This document shows, one piece after another, positions 20,772-33,692 of a stretch of DNA of 64,000 nt. The stretch comes from Acipenser ruthenus. Lineage: Eukaryota; Chordata; Actinopteri; Acipenseriformes; Acipenseridae. Made by a program: the position numbers and the translations under genes. Under the pieces are notes generated by a model, which was not told where the DNA came from, searched no databases, and saw nothing but the letters and a program-made list of their open reading frames with translations. The stretch's first letter is position 1, and each line of letters opens with the position of its first letter. Location: NCBI RefSeq assembly GCF_902713425.1, contig NC_081217.1, positions 19,756,659-19,820,658 on the forward strand, in the 5' to 3' direction.

Positions 20772-23700
20772 CTTTGTCAGTCCATCATGCAAGATGTATT
20801 TGTTTGCAGGTGATTGGGTATCCAAATGCTTAAATGCAAGACTTACTGTACCTGCCTCTTAGTTGAATTTCATTCTGAAGTGTTAATAGGAACTGATTGC
20901 CACCCCTCCTCCTCAGACCAGACCAATGGAACTGTTTCTTAAAGCATATTCCAAAGGAATTCCATTGAAGCAATGCATTTTAAAGTGAAACTTTAAATGA
21001 CATTTAAATATAAATACAAACCTAAAAACCTCCTAACGGCACATTCCAGAGAAGTCGTTAACAGACTTTCTCCAGTTGATTGCACATAATTCGTAGATAA
21101 TTACACAGCAGTCTGGAAGCATTTCCTTCTGCTCTCCCAGTTTCACAGAACAATAGATGACAGCCAAGGAGCTGAGGACAAGCACTTCCTTTGTTTCAGC
21201 TTTTCATGTTTCTTTAAGTTTTAGGTTAACTCATTGTTAACCTGAAGTTCAGATTCGCCCTCAGATACTTTTTCAATATAGACAAAATTACAGCATACAG
21301 CCACACAGTGGCGCTGTTTTCCATGCAAAAAACTCATTGGAAGCGAGGACACCGGAAGTAAAAACAATGTTAAAGGGACCATTGTATTTGATTAAAATGA
21401 TAACAGAAATAATATATAAACAATAACCCAATTGTGAAAACATTTGAAAGTTAACATTTGAAAGTCAGGATTTCACAAGTCGTTTGGATCCCTGTAATGA
21501 TTTATATAATGTGAAAGAAGGTAACACTAAAGCAGGGTCCCATTTGATTTGTGTAATCTGAAACAGACCCGTATCACAGGCCTGGCCTCACACAATGTGT
21601 GTTGTGAATAGCTGACAGAACTGCTGAGGTGTCTGCGACAGGATGATAAAACGCTAGCCAGCCCTTGTGTCAACAGTGTGTGAATCAGACAATTTGAAGG
21701 AGTTGAGTTTCATGTGACCCATTTAGAGATATTTAGAGCCATTTAGAGATACCTCAAATTACATTTCAAGATATCATGAAACACAATTGAGGCCATTCTA
21801 CCAATTCCATTGTAAGCACCCTTGTGCTACCATTGCCAGTCAGGATTCCTTGCATTGTCAGTACCGTACCACTACACTGCTATTGACTATCCATTGGTGA
21901 GGCATACATCTCTGGAACTGAAAATAAACCTAGGACCCCCTTTAGCAAGAAGTGCAGGGAAAAAGGCACATTTTCTAGAAGGAGAAAAACCAATTCAATG
22001 GAATAAAACTATCAGGAAGCAACTGCAGTTAGGAGTGGGTCTTTTTTTCTGCTAGTTTTATACTGTTCGAATGGGTTTATTGTCTTTTGTTAGCACTACT
22101 ATGTGTGTTAGGATTCAGTCTTTTTAGTTAAGCATGAACCAACTATTCCTCATATTTCTTTTATTTATTTTGTCCAGTGTGCTTCTGCACACCAGATGTG
22201 TTCAAAAAAGACGTGACCCTTTTCAGAGGTTTTGGTCTGACTGTCTACAGTACAGGGATCATTTCCTCGGCTGGGATCTCAGAGGTAAACAGGCGAGGCA
22301 TGAGGAGACTGAGGGGCTGAGGTCTGAAGGCTGCTTTGACTCATGGATGCGTGAGAAATTCTCAGCTATCGGGTGTAAACACACATATCGCCCACACTGC
22401 AGCTGTGCTGGATTCCTGCTGCGGACTTAACCCCTTCACAGCCAGGGAGCTTTTAACAAAATATATATTCATATTACTATATTATTATCCTGGAACATCA
22501 ACACTTCTGATGTATTGAGAATATTATTGCAACTGTACCACTTGGGGACATTTTGCAATATGCTTGTGCTATCCACAGATTAAATATATTTATATAATAT
22601 CAGTGATAACAATAATAATGACAAGAAGGATAAACAGCAGCCTGCCCCTCTGAGCTCATATAATTGTATTGCATCTTTAAGCTGTCAGGCTCTTTCAAAC
22701 TGGGGCCAATTTGCCTTTTATGACATCATGTATTAACAGATATATATTCTACAGCTGCATTACTGGTTTGCTTACTTATGGAGACCTTGTAAAGTTTTCT
22801 GCCAGATTATTTTTTGCAGCATTCAAAATGTTTTTAATCATTGCCAGCAGTGGTTTGAGTAGTTTTCAATCCCGCTCAAACTTCTCAAACTTCTCAGTCT
22901 GTATGAATTGGGTTCTGGAGACTATCAGATCAGACATATGTGCCTGTATATGAGTCAGCGTCCCATATGTGTTTAATAAACAGCTCATGGAAGCCAATAT
23001 TACTTCCATTTGCAGAACTGCTAATGTTACAGAAACTGGCAAGAAGGTGCTTATAGCTTTTTAAATTGCAATTGTATCTTTTTTATTTAGAGCCTTCTAG
23101 CTATTTTTGTTTTATTTTTAGTGGGGAAAAATGGTGTAAAGTAAAGTCACATTCAACTACTTCCTTCACAGTTAAAAAGTCCATGTTTTTGTATGCAGGG
23201 CATTTTTTTGGTAGAGAATGAACTATATAGAATAAAGCAGAAGAGCATTATTAACTAGCTGTTATAAAATGAAAAGGTCTTAACACTGCAGACTGTTTAT
23301 ACATTCAAATGCCTCTTGACGCTGCATGCCTTTTTCATTAAAAAAAAAAAAACATAGATGTTAATGCCGAAGTTCCATGAAATATCCACACTGACTTAAG
23401 CAACATTCCCCAAAACTTACACATGATGTTTCTATAAGAATTAATTGCTGTTTGCTGTATGTTGTCTTCCACCCACCTCCTGACCACTGTTCAAGAATCT
23501 TGCTTGATTTAGGGACCATGTCAAAAGTACTCATGCAAGAAAGAAACGTACTGTGCACAAAAGCACTGCTCCTAACTAAATGATGACTGCAATTACCATC
23601 CATCCATCAGTCTATCCATATAGCCATACAATACATGCATACAAACTTTAGATACAGACCTTGATTAAAAAACTAGATTCCAGATTAACCTGAAAAAATG

Positions 23701-24546
23701 TTTATTGATAATTCATAATCTTAAAAAACAAGACCAATAACCATCTGGATTCTATACATGTGTACGTTAGCTTTCGTCTTTCATTACTTCCTTGTTCGCA
23801 ACAGTTTTGAGAAACTACAGTCACGGTAGACTGAAGGTTTACAAGTTAACTGATACCTAACCTTTCAACATCAATCTACCTTAATATCTATTTTGATTAC
23901 ATGTTCTGCTGTTAGGGATTGCTGACATGATCTGTCTACTTCAATGATTTGTTTTGTCTTATAATTCGTTTTTGAAGTTATGCACAGATTGCTAAAAAAA
24001 ACAACTAAAAAAAATAAATAAAAAAGCTCCGTACTAGCAAAATACACGTCATACCCTCGTTTTCGTGTTTAGAGAGCTCTTCTGTTCTTTCACTGCAGGC
24101 AAAGTTAGAGGTTCAGCTTTATCCACCTTCCCTTAGTTGCCTTCTTTCTGAAAAAGAGATATAGGTCTCCCTCTATTGGTAATTTGTGGTACTGTATTTA
24201 TTAAATTACTGCTCAGTGCAAGAATACCGCTGTATAAATCTCAATACACGAATACACTATTCTAAGGTACATTGGACTATACCATGTTCTGTAGATTAAT
24301 ATAATATTATTTAGTGTACTGTACATTCCCAGGAAATAATACCTTTTCAAATAAAAAAAGTGTAAAAAAATAATAATTATGTATTGTACAGTATTGCAGC
24401 AAAGACACTGCATAGTAGAATCTTCCCCATAGGATACCTACCTTGGGCATTGAACTAGAAGGACCCCCAGGACTGTTATAACATGCTGTTACTGATGCAT
24501 AGAGCTAACAGAAGACAGATGGAAAGATAGCCGGCTGTGCAAAGGT

Positions 24547-24782
24547 GATTATTATTATTATTATTATTATTTGTTTATTTAGCAGACGCCTTTATCAAAG
24601 GCGACTTACAGAGACTAGGGTGTGTGAACTATGCATCAGCTGCAGAGTCACTTACAACTACGTCTCACCCGAAAGACGGAGCACAAGGAGGTTAAGTGAC
24701 TTGCTCAGGATCACACAATGAGTCAGTGGTTGAGATGGGATTACAAGCCCTTTTCTTTAACCACTGGACCACACAGCCTCCC
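24547..24782 (-). mobile_element. CORE-SINE (MIR-like), minus sense, with (ATT)n tail
   Basis: Read on the minus strand: a tRNA-like head (GGAGGCTGTGTGGTCCAGTG), a MIR-like core (ACTCATTGTGTGATCCTGAG, AAGTCACTTAACCTCC), then the tail GTAAGTCGCC...GGCGTCTGCTAAATAAAC and (AAT)n. The head lacks about 20 bases around the B box that the related copy at 57691-58000 keeps. Confidence 0.85.
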
Positions 24783-24882
24783 TGCATTACATTGATTTAA
24801 TGGGTGAAGTTCATGTACAGAATATGATTATTTCAATTGGTTACATTTTGGAGTAAAAGGCTGTGAATCTAAGATCTGAGAA

Positions 24883-24945
24883 GCAGCCCAACCCTGCTTA
24901 GCTTCTCAGATCAGCATCGCTGATGGTGCCCTCATGGTCTATATT
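24883..24945 (-). pseudogene. 5S rRNA-derived fragment
   Basis: On the minus strand, GATCTGAGAAGCTAAGCAGG followed by GTTGGGCT resembles the 5S rRNA segment GATCTCGGAAGCTAAGCAGG/GTCGGGCC, including the internal A box. The preceding GGCACCATCAGCGATGCT loosely matches upstream 5S sequence. The rest of 5S is missing or diverged, so this is a relic, possibly the head of a 5S-derived SINE3. Confidence 0.5.
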
Positions 24946-26951
24946 TATACAGTACCACTGACTTAGCACCCCTGGAAATAGCACGCAGAGAGTGGCCCTG
25001 GCAGTAATCCTCTGTAATCCTGCGTGGATCGTCTTTCATTCATCGCGGGGCTGTGCGAGCTGTGGAGTGTCTTGCGTGTCCTTGGAGCCTTGATCAAGCC
25101 CACAGCCTGCTTTGTGGAAATGATAAGGGGGCACCCTGTGACAAAGGGTTGAAGAGGTGTGGGTTGACTGCTCGTGGGTGCCCCAATTTGGTCTGTTTCT
25201 TTGTGTAAGTGATTGGGTGGCTGCCTTCTTTTGTGACTCACACGCTTGGCAGGGTCTTGGTTTACGTATCTCCTAGACTCCCCTATAGTGCAATGGTAAT
25301 GTTCCTGAACTAAGGGGGGAATGGTGGCAAGTGGTATTAGCCATTGGAATTGTACCAAACCGGTAACATTTTGATATTTGACTTACCACTGATATCACAA
25401 TGCAAACCACAGGGTACCATATCAGTACCAGTCTGCATCAGCACAGCTGTGTAATATTGGTTTCAGATCCATTGTCCTTGCTGTCAATATTTGTCTTCTT
25501 CTGCAGGTCACCTGTCAGTAAGGATTGACAGTACAGGAATATGATTTGCATTAGTTTCAGTTATAAAAAGTCCCAGTTTCTTCGGGAGAACACTGACGGA
25601 CTGTGATAACTCACAGTTGAGATTTTCGGCTTAACGTAAATCAGACCTACATGAAACAATTCCTGACGCTCTGCAGCTCAACATTCTCCCTGATCCTGCA
25701 AGCAGTACAAATCCCCCACTCTCTATTTTCAACCTAACCTTGATTCCCATTGATCCTGGACTCCAGGGAATGCCTGGTAACAAACTGAACACAGCACAGT
25801 TACTTCACACAGACAGACAGACAGCAGCGGCTGCAAACTCCAATCCCCTTGCACTGACCGTACTGGAAACCACATTTAGAGGGCAAGCAGAGACTGATTT
25901 AATTTCCTGATTCGTCCCTTTCTGAGCACATCAACTTTGTCTCTTGCTAATTTGGGTGACATTTTGGTGACTGTGTATCTCTGTACAGCACAAGGAAAGT
26001 GTGTCTAATTCTGAGCTTTTCCAGTAGCCTCTCTTGCACTAGCTCACCATCACAGATTACTGATGGCTGCAGATGTGTGGCAGCTTTGTCTCAGAGTTTA
26101 TTTTCCATGCAGTTGAACTTGGCCTTGCTTGGGTGTAGCTGCCCGGGGGTAATTTAGTGCCCCTCAGAGGGGTGCCAGGGTAGTAACTCTGGGGCAGGAA
26201 TGCTGCTGACAGCCTCTACCTATTTGGGCCCTCTGCCCACAGCTTTTGTTACCAGGCCACTGCAATCTATCTGTGTACAGGGCCGTGCGAAGGGGGGGAT
26301 CCGGGCCTGTAAAGAACCTGTTTTCTTTTCGTTTCTTTTTTTTCCTTCTCGCTCTTTTCTTCCATTGAGGGGACCTGCCATTGCTTCAGAGAAGGTCCCT
26401 TTTTAAAATGACTTCATATTTAATTTTTTTTTTGGGGGGGGGGGGGGTGGATTTGAGTCTTCGAACTGGGCCTGAAGCACCCTTGGCATGGCTCTGTCTG
26501 TTTATATGATCCCTTAGCAACACAATATTTATTTTTGGCCTTCTACGTACAGTAGATGTCTGTTATTTTGTTGTTTTCTGTAGCTGTTTCTGCTCATTTA
26601 CCGGAGGTGCCCGTTGTCAACCACTCTGAAAAGAGTCCTAAAAGCTGGATGTGTATAACTGGATAGGGTATTACAATAAACCTGAAGAAAAATGACAATA
26701 AAACTGAACAAATGCTCCCACAAACAGGAGCCCCCTCGGGTTTGTATTTTAATCTGAGTGACGCAGCCACACGGTCACTGGCTATAACAGGCTGGTGCTG
26801 GCGTATGTGGGATTAAAACAAAGACCAAAGGATTAAAATTGTTACATTCTACATTTGGAAGTCTCTGTTACAATAAGCCGAACAGCAGGTCTTTGGGATC
26901 AATATGTAACTGCTGCCTGCAATGTTACAAACAAACTTGACAATTAAAATA

Positions 26952-27014
26952 TGTCAATTCAATATTTTAATTGACAAAAAAATTAAATATGTCAATTCAA
27001 TATTTTAATTGACA
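26952..27014. repeat. Tandemly duplicated palindrome
   Basis: TGTCAATT...AATTGACA (8-bp arms, 9-base loop) occurs at 26952-26976 and again at 26990-27014 with identical arms and loop, a 38-bp period. Confidence 0.8.
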
Positions 27015-28532
27015 AAAACACATAAAATAAAATAAAAAGACACGAGGGCCAAACAAAAGGTATAAACAACAAACGAAGGCTTTCAAACAAAACATGGAAC
27101 AAAATAAATCAAATTAAACAAGTATTTCTACAGACAACACTTACTCTGTGTCTTTTCAAACAAAACCACTCTCCCCAAACCACACTCCCCAAACAAAGCA
27201 TGTCTCCTGGTTTTTATAGTCTGTGGCTGGAGCCCAATTAATCAATAATTAACAATTAACCAATTAAGGCTGCAGCCACATTCTCACATGTATTTTGCAG
27301 GGAGGTATTTTGCCAATCTAAAACAAACAAGAATTATAATGAAAATCATAATGAAAACAGTAACAATAATAATAATAATAAAACACCAATTGGGCGAGCT
27401 GTCACCCCATCACAGTCAGTTGAGGTTTTCTCCCAAACCACATCAGGCTGATGCGCATTAGCCATTACTGTTCCTCCCTCGTTGCTGGTGGTAAGGTCAG
27501 CTAGCTATTGTGTCTATGTATAGCAGGGAGGGACCCAGTCAATTCCCTGGCATTCCTTTCATCAGCTCCACAGCTCTCAGCACCTCTCATAAATAAGTTA
27601 ATTACACTGCGAGCAACTAGCTCCCCTGGGGTCATGGCCTTCCTAACACCCTGCTGATTAATGGGGACTCATGCATGCATGCACTGCCGCGGGATCCACA
27701 GCCCCGGTAACACACTGATCTACAGCGGCTGTCAGCTGCGTTCTGAACAAGCTGAACTACATACCATATATGAGATGATATATTTCAGGTGGGTCAGAGG
27801 ACCTCAGGAGATAAATACATGCCAGTCAAAGTTGTTAGATGCTGTGTTAGTGTAAATATATTAAAGCAAGCCTTCATTGGTTGACATCCTCTTCTATGAC
27901 CAAAGTTTCTTCATAGTATATAAAGCTATGCAAGGTTTCTGGCATACACCTGCAGGTATGATATTTTGATTCACAGGATCATCCTTGCAACCAGGGGGTT
28001 GGCAGCTGAACTGCCTCCCTGCCTATCTCTCAGTGCCGGCCGAGAGATGTCAATCAAGATTTCGAGGTAGCACATAGTGTCTTGAAGGGGCGAGGCCAAG
28101 ACCCAGCAAGTCAAAATGCTGTGACACATGATTACGCCAAGTGTTTTTATTCTCAAACAAATATTGTCCCGACTGAATGACCTGTTCTGTCACAAAATAG
28201 GGTCTTACGCCATAGTAGGGAGAGACAACTGTGCAGTGAGATGCACCCATTCCTGGTCTTTAGGTAGTGAGGGTGTCACTACAACACAATGTCTTCGTGG
28301 CTGAGTTATTTCGAAACATGAAGGAGCTCCTCTTTTTGTTTGTTAAATTGAACAAGGTGGATTCAGGCTGATCGTGTTTCATAGGGAAGAAAAAAAAGGG
28401 GGTACCAGATGTTTTTCTGGCTCCACACAGCACAAGTGTGGATAGACAGCCCTTGAGCAGCCAAAGGCATGGGAAGTTTATCATTTTAGGCGTTGGATAA
28501 CAAAGGGCTCTGTGCGACAGGACGGCTGTTTC

Positions 28533-28655
28533 TATTTATACCACCCAGTGACGGGCTTGGGGGACAACGCAAGCCTGTGTTAAATAGTCCTGAGCCTTCC
28601 TCCCCCCCATCTCTCTGTGCACTCTGCTGACGGTGTCTGTCTGCTCCAGGACAAG
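28533..28655 (+). promoter_or_regulatory. Possible tnni1 promoter and noncoding first exon
   Basis: A TATA-like TATTTATA at 28533-28540 is followed by a candidate noncoding exon of about 90 bases ending CCAGGACAAG at 28655, next to a GTAGG donor. The first coding exon (30165) has a clear acceptor and some 5' UTR, so an upstream exon must exist; this is the best-looking place, but it is only inferred. Confidence 0.3.
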
Positions 28656-30184
28656 GTAGGATGCATTTATATGAACTATACTGATCTAGCGCTCCGGTCC
28701 TGGAAAACATAAAATCAAACTGCTCCTGGGAAATGGAATCAGAAGTTTGGGGGACATGTATGAATAAGAGGGTTAAAAAAAGGGGGTACATTGTCTTGAA
28801 TATATACTGTATTTCATTAGGGATTCAATATTTCAGTAAACATGTGTGAATGTACTGTATGTAGCATTTTATTAACCTGCATATGGAGCATCTATCTTAC
28901 ACTTGCTACCCAGGACGCATTCAGAATGAAGTCAATTTAACCAGCCAACATCTATTCATTAAAGTACTAAAAATACTATAACCTACACCCTACTCAAAGA
29001 GTATAATACTGTATAATACTGTAAAACGTGAATATGTAATAAGTGCAAGTGATAGGCCATACATGACATGTCCGACTGTATCAGCATATGCATTACCTGT
29101 GGTTACATTGCAGTTCAAGTACATATGAACTAACACTCAGTTTGCTCAAAATTCATTCATTTATATAGAATTTGGATGGAATAAACAGCCATGCTGTAAT
29201 GATACATTCTGCTCATTATAATAGACTAATAATAGACTCATTATATATAAGACTAATTAATATTCATTAATATGTGTGGAAGGTATCGGTCATATTTACT
29301 ACTTAGAAACACTGTTATTCATAGAATCATAATGACAAAAATGCATATTTTATTACCAATTTTAAATTGTTAATTTGTTAAAAAAAACAACTCAAATCTG
29401 TCATACCTCCTTAGGGAACCAGCCTATTCCAGGGATTTCTAGTAAAATACAATGCTGTATATTAAATAGGTACAGGGGTGGTACTGTAATTATTTCTGGA
29501 ACTATTATCATATAAAACAAATCGATGTGCAGTCAATTCCCATTTCATTTGGATGAAAGAAGTTTTGCGATAGTTTGGTATTTTCCCAGCATGAGAAGAT
29601 ACCTTGGCTCGTTAGGGCTAGGTAAAACAAAGGCCTATTTTGAGTGCTGTCCTGCACAGAGCTGGTGGGCTTCTCGCTGGCTGGCTGCTCCAATGATCCG
29701 GAGAAAGGGATTGTTATCTCTCTGGAATTCTCTGAATGCTTGCGACCCTCCATCATCGCCACCCTCAGTGAGAGCTTTTAAGATTCCTTTTTGGGAGTGC
29801 TGCCTGTCACATTAATGAAGTGTCCCAGATAAGCTATGCAGAGGCGACACAGTATCGGGCTTCTCTGCACTTGCACTCAGCTATCTCAGCCTGATAAGAG
29901 TCCACTGAAGATAAGGAAACCTAAATACACTTAAATAATATCTGACGTACAAACATACTGTAAGAAAGATACAATGACAAGACAGGCAGACTACCCAAAT
30001 TAGTACATAAGGAAGGATCGCTGAGATTCTCATAATAGTCACTCAGTAGTAGACTATGTGGATATATGAAATTAGTCATTGAGAAAGACTTCTGGTTGAA
30101 ACGTTTGTCAAAGAATTGCATGTAACTGTGTTACTGAGGCACTGATTTTCTTTTTCCTCATTAGGGTGAACCTCAGCTGCCAGG

Positions 30185-32535
30185 ATGCCTGAGCAAAAGT
30201 AAGTATGCAAGTCCATTTTATATTCATTGTTATACACAGCACACCACAGACATTATTACAATGGTGAGGAAAGCCAAGGTACAGTAGGATATGCAGGAAA
30301 ATAATCACATATATTTCCTTGGTGTCTGTTCTAAAATATTCTTTAAAACAAAACTGCAATTACAATATCTAGCCACTAGATAGCACCAGCAGAACGCCTG
30401 TTAGATAGATACTGTTGTTCCAATACCTAGGTATTGTAATGGCATTCCTGTAAAATGTAATGTTTTCTTTACTTGTTTGTTGTTATATTGATAATAAACT
30501 GTTTGTCTTTCAATTCCTTTGCAGTCAAGAGGTAAGATCTATCAATTTATCTTCCAATATATAATATTTAATACAGCCTTATTAAAAAGTATTTACTTGC
30601 TTGTCATTATACATTTATATTCTGTAACTAGCATATTACTGTCTTGCCTCTGCCAAATGTTGCAAGCAACACATTAGACGTTAAACTCAGATCACTGTAT
30701 TTCTAAGGATTTGGGTCAGCTGTACTGTCCAGCAACCAATGGATTTAAAAAAGGACTCAAGTGCAACTTTTTAACCACAGGTTCTATTTACTTTTCTTTA
30801 ACAGAGGAAATCCAAGATCACTGCCTCGCGCAAGCTGATGCTCAAGGTGAGTGCGAAAACATGAACTGGATTCAGGAACCGTATAGCTGCTACAAGACAA
30901 TTGACTTATTTAACTTTCCGTTAACAATGACGGCAGTGGAATGGATCAGGCATTCAATGGCATAGGGGCTGGCATTTCCCGATGATGTTTTAATCTCTGC
31001 ACATTGAAATCAGTCACATAAAACTCCATTACTTGATTGACTTTAACGTTTTGCTTTTTAACAGCTCCGATAGTTCTGATTGAGAAGTACCCACACTGCA
31101 GTTTGACGAAACTGTATAGTATACTCTATACTGTATACTGTATTTGCACTATGGAGGACATTTTTTTGAAAGTCAGATTTTTTAACAGATCATTAATCAC
31201 CTTTATCACATAAAACATGGGGTGGGTGCTCAGCACCGGCTTATTTTTCACCATGGGTGCTTGAGCCCCGGAGCACCCATGGAGTTGGCGCCTATGTTAA
31301 TGGTGTTCATGAAGAGTCCCCCCTTCCCCTCCCCTTGTGCAGAGCTTGTTGCTGGCCAGGGCAAAAGAAGCTCTTGAGCAGGAGATCATTGACAAGGAGG
31401 AGGAGAAGAAGCGTTATCTGACAGAGAGAGTCCCTCCGCAGACCACTGGCGGCCTTTCCTTCAGAGAGCTGCAGGTGAGCAACCCAGAGCCATCGCAGAT
31501 AAACTTCTTCAGCCCCAACACAATACTGTATTGAGAAAAAGGGAAAAAGCATATGGGTATAGCTTCCTTGCAATTCCAGTAGTATTGATTCCTTTGTTTT
31601 CTTCTATATCTCTTTGAGCAGGGAGTAGCTTGAGTTGCAGCCCCACACAATGTATTCTTGGGCAATGCTGTTTAGCTGCCAGTCAATTTGAGAAGGTTGG
31701 GTGTACTCCAATATTGAAGGCTGTAGAAAAAGACAGTCACACATTTTCTGGCTTGAATTCAACCACACTGTTCTGCTAACTAAGTTACCGGTCTGTATCA
31801 ATGTTACGTTTCCTTGCAGGAGCTGTGCCGGGAGCTACACTCCAAAATCGATATAGTGGATGAGGAGCGGTACGACATTGAGGCCAAAGTCATTCACAAC
31901 ACCAGAGAGGTATGAGCTGGGATCAAATGTTCCATTTTCAAATCCACCACCTGTAACACATTCAATTACTTATTCCAAGTTTTGCTACGCGCCAATGCAG
32001 TTTTTTTTCTATTATTATTAATTTGGACCAATATACATAGAATAGAAAACCCTGTAAATGTTTCGCTTCACCCCTCTTCATCAGATCCAAGATCTGAATT
32101 TGAAGGTGTTCGACCTGCGAGGGAAGTTCAAGCGTCCCAATCTCAGGAGAGTTCGGGTCTCTGCAGACGCCATCCTGCGCTCACTGCTGGGCTCCAAGCA
32201 CAAGGTCTCCATGGACCTCAGAGCTAACCTCAAGTCTGTCAAAAAGGAAGATGCTGAGAAGGTAGGGCTACTGATGGAAAGCCTCTTGTGTCACTGAGCA
32301 GCAGAACGCTTTATCAGGGTGGTGTTTTATTCTTGTAGATTTGCCTCCGAATCGTAAAATTTAAAGCAGTCTTTAGAGTTACGGATTAACAGTCCACCTC
32401 CCTGACCCGTCTCACCCCTCTGTCCTTCAGGAAAGACCAGTGGAGGTGCGTGATTGGAGGAAGAATGTGGAAGCCATGTCTGGGATGGAGGGCAGGAAGA
32501 AAATGTTTGATGCTGCATCTGTTCCCCCACAATAG
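30185..32535 (+). CDS. tnni1: Troponin I, slow skeletal type, seven coding exons
   Basis: Inhibitory subunit of the troponin complex on striated-muscle thin filaments; holds tropomyosin in the off state until troponin C binds Ca2+. Coding exons: 30185-30198, 30525-30531 (7 nt), 30805-30846, 31343-31474, 31820-31909, 32085-32261, 32431-32535; 567 nt, 188 aa (human TNNI1 187). Visible: [17 protein letters not shown] (N-terminal TnC-binding), [11 protein letters not shown] (IT-arm coiled coil with troponin T), inhibitory segment [32 protein letters not shown]-terminal [26 protein letters not shown] with HNTRE and the short N-terminus place it with TNNI1 rather than TNNI2 or TNNI3. Asn replaces the second Pro of the usual RPPLRR. 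A GTGAGT donor five bases after the stop suggests a 3'-UTR intron. Confidence 0.95.
31251..31282. repeat. Perfect 11-bp-stem hairpin
   Basis: CCATGGGTGCT (31251-31261) and AGCACCCATGG (31272-31282) are perfect inverted repeats around a 10-base loop, in tnni1 intron 4 about 60 bases before exon 5. The surroundings (GGTGCTCAGCACCGG) look like part of a degraded repeat. Confidence 0.75.
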
Positions 32536-33204
32536 GAGGGTGAGTAGCTGACATCTTTTAATCTGTCAGGTCTCAGTGGCGAAGCAAGGATGGGGCTGCG
32601 ATATTGCAGGGAGCAGCCTCATTTTAATGATCCGAACAGTGGCTATTTTTATACCAGCCTCATTACAACAATCCTACCTTGCTTAGAGACAGGCCCTAAG
32701 GTAAAATGTGCTGCCGATTTATTAAATAACACTTATATTATTTGTATTATGTTGTCATACATGGTACGTAACTGCAGGTTACTCACACTAAAGAATTCTG
32801 GTCTTCGGATTTCAATGTGGTTTTCAGAAAACAACACATCAGGATTTTTTTTAAAGCTGAATGAAACTGAAATCTGCTTGTTCAGGTCTACTCCAGTCTG
32901 TCCTCAATAAAACAGGCATTAGCAAATAGATTTTTTATTTATGAATGTTTACACAGGCACTACCTGCAGAGGCATGTCTCATTTGCAGAAGCGGCCTGTG
33001 TTAGGAGCCACCCTAAAGGTGGTGCACACACTATGAAAATATATTTTTATTTAATGCTGTCTAAATGCAGGGCTGTCCACAAGTTATAAGTTTCGCATCA
33101 GTTATTCACTATTAATAATTAAGTTGGCCCAAGAGTATTCTTTGAAGGAACATGTTTTCCATTTAATTTGACATACATTTAAAAATTCTGTTTTTGTTTT
33201 TCAG

Positions 33205-33300
33205 ATAGCGTGGGGTGAAACCTGGGGTGGACCTTGACGTATTGAACCTATGCTTGTGTATAATTGATACAGTGGATATTTTTAAAAAAATCTGTCTTTA
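33205..33300 (+). other. Candidate tnni1 3'-UTR exon start
   Basis: TTTTTGTTTTTCAG then ATAGCGTGGGG near 33205 is a good acceptor that could pair with the donor at 32539/32540. AATAAA at about 32907 would end an unspliced form; another AATAAA lies near 34270. Confidence 0.3.
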
Positions 33301-33448
33301 GTTGGAAAAAAAATGCTTCGTCTGCTGTGTGTTTGCTTTATATTCTGTTTATCATAAGGTCTGTTATCAGTGGGGACTGCACCCAAGAATAATATTGAAC
33401 TGGTTGCTGTTTCCAGGACAGGGAGTTGCTTATCCTGGTTGTCCAATG

Positions 33449-33692
33449 TAATTATTATTATTATTTATTTCTTAGCAGACGCCCTTATCCAGGGCGACTT
33501 ACAATTGTTACAAGATATCACATTATTTTTACATATAATTACCCATGTATACAGTTGGGTTTTTACTGGAGCAATCTAGGTAAAGTACCTTGCTCAAGGG
33601 TATAGCAGCAGTGTCCCCCCCACCGGGGATTGAACCCACGACCCTCCGGTCCAGAATCCAGAGCCCTAACCACTACTCCACACTGCTGCCCA
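33449..33692 (-). mobile_element. V-SINE-like element, minus sense
   Basis: Minus strand: tRNA-like head (GTAGTGGTTAGGGCTCTGGA, B box GGTTCAATCC), central CTTGAGCAAGGTACTTTACC with TTGCTCCAGTAAAAACCC, then GTAAGTCGCCCTGGATAAGG...GTCTGCTAAGAAATAAAT and (AAT)n. The centre resembles the V-SINE core; the tail is shared with the CORE-SINEs here. Confidence 0.85.

Larger units (their letters stand above)
18641..28530. other. Gene-poor spacer between phlda3 and tnni1
   Basis: Nearly 10 kb with no gene I can support on either strand. It contains a truncated hAT-like fragment (18767-19112), a (TG)n tract (about 20740-20770), a CORE-SINE (24547-24782), a 5S-rRNA-like fragment (24883-24945), a G-run near 26440 and a duplicated palindrome (26952-27014). 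Short frames show no family motif. Confidence 0.5.

Noticed and set aside
24883-24945. Functional 5S rRNA gene
   Set aside because: Only a short core matches; both ends of 5S and the terminator context are missing.
33600-33692. tRNA gene suggested by A and B boxes
   Set aside because: No cloverleaf can be completed, and the sequence continues into a SINE body and tail repeated elsewhere in the window.
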